DNA of 64,000 bases from NCBI GenBank assembly GCA_022605955.1, contig JAKCOZ010000040.1, positions 310,001 through 374,000 of the forward strand, read 5' to 3'. The notes beneath the pieces are model-generated. The model did no database searches. It was not told the DNA's origin and saw only the letters and a list, made by a program, of their open reading frames with translations. This document shows, in pieces, positions 56,705-64,000 of the stretch; within the stretch, counting starts at the first letter, position 1; every line of letters begins with the position of its first letter. This stretch comes from Rallus limicola (Eukaryota; Chordata; Aves; Gruiformes; Rallidae). Made by a program: the position numbers and the translations under genes.

Positions 56705-57398
56705 TGCCTTTGCCTTCTTTCTAACATGGCTTCAAGAGCAAAACTGCCTGAACACAGAAGAAAAGAGGAAACAAGATACACTGTCTAATCCCATTTCAAA
56801 GGCTCCTTTAGCTGACTAGCACTGGATGGCACAGCAGCCTGAAAATAGGCTTTTTCACTGTTTGTAGGGCTTGTTGTGCCCTGTTTCTGTGCCACAGGAT
56901 GGGCAGCAAAGGTGCAGGGAGCAGAGCTACTGTGTGTCCTTATGTCCAAAGTCATGTGAAGCAGCCGTGCTGGGTGACTTGTTTCTTCTTGACTGCTTGT
57001 TAAGGACACAGTCCTTAGTCCCCTGCCAAAAGCAGCATCCTCCCTCTGGCCTATGACCTCTGAGCCCCTCTGTGGGTCTAACCCAAAAATCAGGTCTAAC
57101 ACAAGTGGTATCTTCCAAGAGGATGACTGTCACTGAACCACAAACTCACAGGGGTTGGAAGGGCCCTCCAGAGCTCCTGGGGTCCAACCCCCTGCCAAAG
57201 CAGCTCCCCAGCTCAGATTGCACAGGGCGGTGTCCAGACGGGGCTGGAATCTCTCCAGAGATGGAGACTCCACACCCCCCTGGGCAGCCTGGCCCAGGGC
57301 TCCCTCACCCTCCCTGGGGAAAAGTTCTGCCCCAGCTTGGGCTGCAACTTCCTCTGCTCTAACTTGCAGCCATTGCCCCTTGTCCTGTCCCCACAGAC
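56705..57398. repeat. Duplicated block 1, copy 2 (CR1 plus downstream flank)
   Basis: It matches 11072-11765 without gaps at about 98 percent by eye. Positions 56705-57143 are non-CR1 flank and the rest is the 3' part of the group B CR1 that continues to 57800. Here the CR1 is longer than in copy 1 and no second CR1 tail is present at the left edge, so this locus is closer to what a donor would look like, though it may itself be a copy. Confidence 0.9.
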
Positions 57399-57800
57399 AC
57401 TGACAAGGGGCTGCCCATGTCCCCTGCATCCCACCCTTCAGATAGTGAGAACCATCCATCAGGTCCCCCCTTAGTCTTCTTCTCTCCAGGCTGAACAGCC
57501 CCAGCTCCCTCAGCCTTTCCTCACAGGGGAGATGCTCCAGGCCCTTCAGCATCTCCCTGTCCCTCCTCTGGACTCTCTCCAGGAGATCCCTGGCTGTTTG
57601 ATCCCAGGGAGCCCAGCACTGGACACAACACTCCAGCTGGGGCCTGAGCAGGGCAGAGCAGAGGGGGAGGATCCCCTCCTGTCACCTGCTGCCCACACTC
57701 CTCCTGATGCCCCCAGGATCCCATGGTCTCTCTCAGCCCCAGGACACACTGCTGGCTCATGGCCACCCTGTCACCCACCAGCACCCCCAGGTCCTTCTCA
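57142..57800 (-). mobile_element. CR1 copy, group B, about 660 bases
   Basis: The plus strand starts CAAACTCACAGGGG, GGGCCCTCCAGAGCTCC and continues through the complement of the whole B tail to CACCCCCAGGTCCTTCTC. On the minus strand it reads [29 protein letters not shown] and [19 protein letters not shown] in two frames. The terminal microsatellite is degenerate (GTGAGTTTGTGGTT instead of GATTCTGTGA repeats). Confidence 0.95.
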
Positions 57801-57889
57801 GCAGAGAAATGTCATGCTCACAGGGAAGGTGTGAGCTAGGCCAAGACAGGGACCTGGTCCAGGAGTCTACCATTGACTTTCATTTCCTT

Positions 57890-57940
57890 TCCCCAGTTTT
57901 CAGTTTCTTCATCTATACAATGGGAATAGTGTTACATTTC
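57890..57940 (+). repeat. Possible MIR or L2-like remnant
   Basis: TTTTCAGTTTCTTCATCTAT followed by ACAATGGGAATAGTG is close to the MIR/L2 core phrase (CAGTTTCCTCATCTGTAAAATGG pattern). It is about 35 bases long and of uncertain extent. Confidence 0.4.
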
Positions 57941-58417
57941 ACTCTGGGAGGTACAAGAGGAGAAAGCTGGATGAGAATTAACAGCTTTTCAAAATATGAT
58001 GTCACTAAAAGCTTTTGAAGAGGCAGAGAAGAAGATTTATATTTCAGTGTCTGGCAAACAGAAGAAAGGATGTGTCTGCTAGAACTCTGCCTCCACCATG
58101 CTTTCATTTAAGCTGTAAAAAAAATAAATGGTGCTTTCCAAAGATCACGAAGGGGGAAAAAAAAAGTAGCCAAAGGAGGTGATCCACTACAAGCTTCATG
58201 TTCCCAATGAGACTGGTCAAAGATTATCCATCATAATTATTTTTTTGTATGTGTGAGTGGGGCTTTTTATGCTAAAAAAGAAGTTCACAAAATGGGAGTT
58301 GGAAGAAAGCAAAGGGTTTTTCTGAAAATGAAAAGCCATTTTCTTGGCTGAAAAATGGTGTTTGGGGGCCAAAAAGCTCTTGAATTTTTGATGGGGAATC
58401 AATATTTTCAGTGAAAA

Positions 58418-58476
58418 AACCATAACAACAACAAAAAAGCAAAACAAGCAAAAACCCCAACAACAAAATAAACCCC
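58418..58476 (+). repeat. A-rich simple sequence
   Basis: AACAACAACAAAAAAGCAAA and similar AAC/AAAC units over about 60 bases. No retroposed body is recognised next to it. Confidence 0.7.
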
Positions 58477-61400
58477 AATCCTCATAGAGGAAATGTGTTA
58501 TTTAGAAAGAACAGGTAGGGGGGGGAAAAATCCCCCAAACACACAAATGTCCTCAAATTCCAGATATTTTCCTTCTCCAAGGAACTAACTGACCAGAAAG
58601 CAATTCTATAAACCAATCTGGAAAAAAGGCAGCACTACAGCCTTCAATCCCCTCTGTCCCTCTTCACACTTGCTAAAGCACCTCTGCACTCCTGCCTTCT
58701 CTCAGTGACAATAGTCACATCTGCTTCTTTTCCAAAACCTGCAGACCATCTACATCAGGAGGATATTTCCCCTTCACACCACATTCTTCTCACAGGGCAA
58801 TAATGCCAAGAAACATGACATTCACTCTGCCTTGGCCAGGTCCAGAATCCAGATCCTCACCTCCACAGTTTACCAGCAAAGATGAGCTCTCCAGTGGAGG
58901 CAGGGGTCTGGCATTGAGTGCCATGTCCTGCTGATAGGGACTGTCCCCAGGGGCTATTCTGCATCCTCTTTCATTGCTATCTAAAGCAAAGCTGTGCTGA
59001 GATATGGCTGATGTGTCATCGTTTTGCCTGTGTGATGCAAAGCCAAAATGGCCTAAAGTGAATTTTGCTGAGCATGATGGAAACTAATTCTCCAGCCTAG
59101 CTCATCAGGACAGCATGGCAACACCCAGGAACCATGGTACAGGAGGTAAATTACTAATAAGTGGCAGCTCAATCGGTACCAAGGAGGCAGTCAGGGCTGC
59201 TCACTGTTATTTAGCACTCTACTGCAGCACCACCTACATGTTCCTGACAGAGAGGACAACGTGGTGGCATCAGGCCCTGAAGAACCACAGGATCAAAGGG
59301 TGCTTGGGCTGTGTTGTAGTTCATACAAATGCATACATGTGAGCTAGGGGCATGGCTGAGCATCATGTCCTTGGAAATGGCCTGCATGACTCTCAACTGC
59401 CAAAATCCACATAGGTCTCCCCTAGGTCTTAGACCATGGCTGATGGCATCATGCAGGTACCTCGAGTTCAGATGGCACCATGTGGGCGACTCAGTCAAGC
59501 CCCAGGTTTCTATGGCTGTGGTGTTACAATAGACACCAGATACACCCCTTGACTCTTACATGTAGTCAACATATGTTTGGGTGTCACCTCTGGGGACTGA
59601 ACCTGTCTGTTCTGCCCCAACAAGTTTCTAAAAGAAAATACAAAAGCAGAATCATGAAGGTTCAATTTCTCATCCAGATTTAGGGATGGGGATCATCTGA
59701 ATCAATGCTAGACAGACACACAGACAGGGGAGTGCCTTTCACCTCTTTCTGTAAATCACACCTCTATTTAGAGAGATGGATCGTGTTCTCCTGTCTGTTG
59801 CCTGAATTCAGTGACCACCAGGGAACACAGGACAACTGCCTCATGCTGTGTACTCAGCCCCTGAGATCAATCCCATCCCCTGTGAATTCAGACAGAGGGA
59901 TGGAAAGGATCAAACCCACAACGGAATCATACTTGTCAGCTCAGCATAAGCAGTCTTACCCTTCCATATTTCTTTTCATCCAGGTTTTCTCACTGCTTTG
60001 AGGAAGACAAGTCTTTTTAGAAAGGAAGTGGACAAATACAACAACCCAAAAGATCTGGATGGATCCATTAAAAAGAGGAGAAAGAATCAGTTCAGTCAGT
60101 TCTCCATAAAGAGGAGGAAACTCTGGAAGTTAAGTATTAACCCAATCATGATGTTCTAAGCCTTATGCTGAAGATGCTATTAATTGTAATTCAGCTGCTC
60201 TAGTGCTGGGTAGCAGCCAGTGCTGGAATGGATTTTAAAGACAGAGTAGCTGTTATTTTGTGTAAGCAGTGCTGGCGATGCAAATTGGCTTAATGACATA
60301 GTGGTTAACCAAGATGCTGGAAACCTCAAAGAATGATTTTACCCATACAGGGTAATTTAACATTAAAGAAGCTGTTTTGAAGGTAGCAGCACTGGAAAGA
60401 AGGTGTCTCAACTGAGGCAGCTTTGACAAGTCAGTAGTAAAGCAAAGGTGCTTGTGAGAGAACAAGGGAGAAGGACAGAAGACGATTGTTGGACAGCGTG
60501 AGTATCAAGGTAGAGAAGCAAAGCTGCCTCTATGTACATGAAGAATTGTTTGGGAAAGGTTCTTCCAGCTCACTAGTTTTGCCATTCAGGAAAAGAAGTA
60601 GCATAACCATCTCCCATGGTCAACTTTGTTCTGGGGTGTCAGAGAGGGCAGGGGACACTGGAAGCATTGCCTCCTCTGAACAGCCCTTAGAACTCAGCTG
60701 GGGAATGGCTTGGAGGCATTGTAGAGAGGGATGCATCTTCAGCCCCACCTCCAGGTGTTTAAGCCTGGGAGAGGCCACAGAGCACCCTGAATGTCAAACA
60801 CAGTGAGATGTGCCAACACCAGGGAGGAGAAACTTGCAGTGAGGAGTATAGAGAAAGCACTGATCCTGTCCTGCTCAAATAAAAACATATTTGGACGTGG
60901 ATAAGGCATCTAGCATTGCTTCATAGCAACGTTCTTCTTTGGAAAAGAAAGCCCTTCAAGGGCAACAAAGGAACAAACTGCATGAAGGGCAAGTAGTATT
61001 AAATGTGAGCCAGATCATGGCTCCAACTTGAAGTCTCTACCCGTGTCTTTAGCTAATGAGCTGTTTGCAAGACACCAGAAACAAAGGCAAACAAATGGAA
61101 ACAGTGGCCTCAAGCTACAGCTTGCCCAGAGTTTGTGTCTGCACTCCCAGGCTATGGAAGATAGATCTAAGCTTATAAGCAGATCACTATAAACTTTTAG
61201 TCCCAAAGTTAAGGTTTCTCTCTATCCTGCCTACCAGTTTAAAGCTTTTTAAAGCTTCTGCTTGGTCTGTGCTTCAGCTGTGCTCTCTCTGAGTGTTTTG
61301 ATTACTTGGGATTACTTATTAGATTCTTTGAGCGAGCAAAATTCCAACTGGAGCCAAACTGGGATTCTCTGACTGCAGGTATTGTGCTTGGTTATAAACT

Positions 61401-62448
61401 GTAAAAGGAGGCACATTGACTAAATGGCTGTGATTCTGAAACTCTAAGAATGGGAAGGAGGAGCTCTGGGCAGAGCAGATGGGATGATTTTATTCCTCAA
61501 GGTTTTTCCAGTAGCTCCATGAATAGGGTGTAGGATTAGGACATGAAAGCCCTAAAGCAAGTCCCTGCTCTGTCCTGCAAAGAATAAGGATTTGAACTAA
61601 ACTCTGTCATTGCAGGTGAAAGATAAAACATTGAAAATCCTCCTTGAAAGGTTTTCTCAGTGCTCTCAGACTTTCACTGACAGTGCTTCTCCAAGCAAAA
61701 GGACTACATGACCACTCAAAGCTGGTATCACATGTTCCCATACAGCCATTATGACTCACTGTGACTCCCAGGTTTCCTACAGCTGATTTTATTGCCAATC
61801 TGACCATGACCAAAGAACACATGTTGCTCCATATAGTCCAGAGGAGCTGATTTCTCCCAGTTCTCTCTGGCACAAGATAGGTGGAATCTGATCTGACCTT
61901 GTGAAGTCCTCTATAGCTAACCATTAACCACAGGAACACAACAAGGTCAAAAGTGGTTAGAAATAGTAGAGGAGGGGGATACTTCTGCAAGGAGCCATCC
62001 CTGGAACCCACACAGAGAGGAAGGGCAGGTGCTGCAGCAGGCAGGTGGGTGCATGTCTTGTTGAGAGAGATCGTAGGACTGGGCCAGAGCTCCTCACTTC
62101 TGCTTTTCACAGCCCCTGGGCATTGATTAGAAACTGTTGTAAAGCAGATGGAAAATGATAGGCATGTAGGCATCTCCAGTGGAGACCATCTTCTTAAAAT
62201 TGCCTAGGCTCTTCAAATTCCATCTCCTTTCACAGGATTAACCTCAACATACACCACAAGTGGGAACAGGATTTGCTCCACTAACACTGGTACTTGTGAG
62301 GGGGGAGGTAAGTGATGGAAACCAGCAACCCCTTTGGACTCCTAAATCTCCAAACTAACTGAGATCTCAGCTCTATAAAGGACATCTTCCTGTGATAGTG
62401 GCTTTTCTCCCTCCGTGTTATGCAGAGGAAGGTGTGTCCCCCTCCTAT

Positions 62449-62857
62449 CCCAGAATCCCAGGGGTTGGAAGGGCCCTCCAGAGCTCATGGGGTCCAACCC
62501 CCTGCCAAAGCAGCTCCCCAGCTCAGATTGCACAGGGCGGTGTCCAGACGGGGCTGGAATCTCTCCAGAGATGGAGACTCCACACCCCCCTGGGCAGCCT
62601 GGCCCAGGGCTCCCTCACCCTCCCTGGGGAAAAGTTCTGCCCCAGCTTGGGCTGGAACTTCCTCTGCTCTAACTTGCAGCCATTGCCCCTTGTCCTGTCC
62701 CCACAGACACTGACAAGGGGCTGCCCATGTCCCCTGCATCCCACCCTTCAGATAGTGAGAACCATTCATCAGGTCCCCCCTTAGTCTTCTTCTCTCCAGG
62801 CTGAACAGCCCCAGCTCCCTCAGCCTTTCCTCACAGTGGAGACGGTCCAGGCCCTTA
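62449..62857 (-). mobile_element. CR1 copy, group B, about 410 bases
   Basis: The plus strand starts TCCCAGAATCCCAGGGGTTG and runs through the complement of the group B tail to CTTTCCTCACAGTGGAGACG. On the minus strand [20 protein letters not shown] and [19 protein letters not shown] are readable in two frames. It is 5'-truncated after the region encoding GLEHL. Confidence 0.95.
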
Positions 62858-64000
62858 GAACACAGGCAGGATCAGGAAGGGAGGCTCCCCATGGGTTCTT
62901 AAGTTTCATTTTCTTTGAGAAGATAGAAGAAATAACCATCTATAAATTGATATAGATGGACATAAACAACAAAGGAAGCATGGAAAACCAGGAATTTGTT
63001 CATCACAAAGCAGACAGGATTACACATTTCATGGGAACAGCTGCAATTTTTCTCTCTTCTATTTATTTTTTTTTCAATTTGATTATCTCTGCTGATTAGC
63101 CTTTTCCATGGGAGTCAGAGAGTGACTGGGCTTGAAGGCTGAACTCCTGTTCACCTCACCAGTGGCCCTGCATCAACTCAGACTGGGCAACAGGCACAAA
63201 AGAAACTGGACTTGTCCTCACTTGACCCATTTTGTAAGCACAGCACATAAACCTGCAGATCCTTTCTTGATATTCTTCATTATCCAGAAGGATTCCAGAT
63301 TAGAGAGAGTTTTGTTTATTTTGCCCTGCTGAGAAATCCTTCTTCCTGTAATATTTTATAGTCAGTTTGCTCCTAGAAGTGTATTGGTCCAAAAGTCAGG
63401 CCCAGAAGACACAAGGTAGAGGAATAAACTGCAGCTGAGACATCACTTGAGGGAGACCTTCACTGCAAACAGCTACACTGAGAGATGTGAAATTCTTCCT
63501 CAACTTTTATGTTTGCAATCTAAAATTACGTTGCTGAAGAGAGCCTGATTTATATGTCTAGAAGGGAACATGATTATTATTTTCCAGTGCCTTTCAGAAG
63601 CACCTGAAGATGAAGCCAGGACCAAACAACACTGCTACATCAGAAGAATTAAATTGTCTCTTTATTTTGAAGCGTCACAGTAAAATTAGCAGGCTTTGAA
63701 ATTTCACTGCTGCAAAGAGATTGGTTTCTTTCTTTAAATCTCCCCCAAGATAATCTGGATAATACATTTTTTAAGGATACAAAGTCATCTAGTTTCATTT
63801 CCTACTCACGGGGCTGGGGGGGAGGGGAGGCAGGAGGAGAGAATATATTTTTTAATGGAAAATTATTCATTTTGAATGGAATCTGGATATAAAGGCCAGT
63901 TAAGCCCCTTCAGAAATAATCAAACCCATATTATTGTCAACTCCTTTAAAGACACACATTTCTACAATAATTTCTGAGTGATATTCTATATCCCTTCCTT
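62858..64000. other. Unassigned stretch at the right edge
   Basis: No gene is recognised. A T-rich run lies at 63066-63073 and G-rich sequence at 63814-63836. From 63480 to the end the sequence is AT-rich and possibly regulatory. The window ends inside it. Confidence 0.5.

Larger units (their letters stand above)
57801..62448. other. Longest CR1-free stretch, no gene recognised
   Basis: About 4.6 kb without CR1. Near 57894-57935 CAGTTTCTTCATCTATACAA then TGGGAATAG resembles the MIR/L2 core. An A-rich simple sequence lies at 58418-58476. A minus frame at 61607-62173 (188 codons) is the longest one outside repeats; it has no motif I recognise and no visible exon structure. Nothing else is supported. 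Confidence 0.45.

Noticed and set aside
58800..60000. Endogenous retrovirus LTR or internal region
   Set aside because: No TG...CA ended direct repeats, primer-binding site, polypurine tract or retroviral protein motifs were found.

Overview
This window reads as nuclear DNA from a bird. No tRNA, rRNA, CRISPR, operon-like gene packing or recognisable host exon is visible. The dominant structured content is about 32 fragments of chicken repeat 1 (CR1) non-LTR retrotransposons. By a hand sum of the listed intervals they cover about 14 to 15 kb, roughly 23 percent of the window. Most birds carry much less CR1 than this; such a load is known in Piciformes (woodpeckers, barbets, toucans) and some relatives, so a piciform-like host is my inference, not a demonstrated identity.

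The CR1 copies sort by eye into groups. Group A (12 fragments) keeps a recognisable ORF2 C-terminus, a TAG stop and about 100 bases of 3' UTR. Group B (9 fragments) ends in a GATTCTGTGA-type tail and has an ORF2 tail split over several reading frames. Group C (5 fragments) ends in GTGACTCTGTGAC. Groups D and E and several short pieces are older and more diverged. Nearly all copies are truncated at the 5' side and end at the CR1 3' terminus, as expected for target-primed reverse transcription. The long open frames in the window are mostly sense or antisense readings of these CR1 pieces, not genes.

Layout: 1-2.7 kb unassigned; 2.7-4.7 kb a CR1 cluster; 4.7-13.1 kb unassigned DNA with copies of groups A, B, D; 13.1-30.2 kb mostly group A and B copies between unassigned stretches; 30.2-33.0 kb unassigned and partly AT-rich; 33-41.6 kb group C copies, including a duplicated block; 41.6-48.7 kb group B and A copies; 48.7-56.2 kb mostly unassigned with one group A copy and a minisatellite; 56.4-57.8 kb a long TG run and a second duplicated block; 57.8-64 kb unassigned apart from one group B copy. 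Several AT-rich stretches with TAATTA-type sites look like candidate conserved noncoding elements, but this cannot be tested without comparative data.

The most interesting signal is that two CR1 copies appear to have been copied together with neighbouring non-CR1 DNA. A 956/967-base block (34531-35486 and 40657-41623, about 99 percent identical) carries about 370 bases of sequence upstream of a group C CR1 and ends exactly at the CR1 3' terminus in both places. A gap-free 694-base block (11072-11765 and 56705-57398, about 98 percent identical) carries about 440 bases lying downstream of a group B CR1. The first 76 bases of that same downstream sequence recur after a third group B CR1 at 28214-28289, where they are capped by a second CR1 3' tail. 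These look like 5' and 3' transduction plus template switching by CR1 reverse transcriptase.
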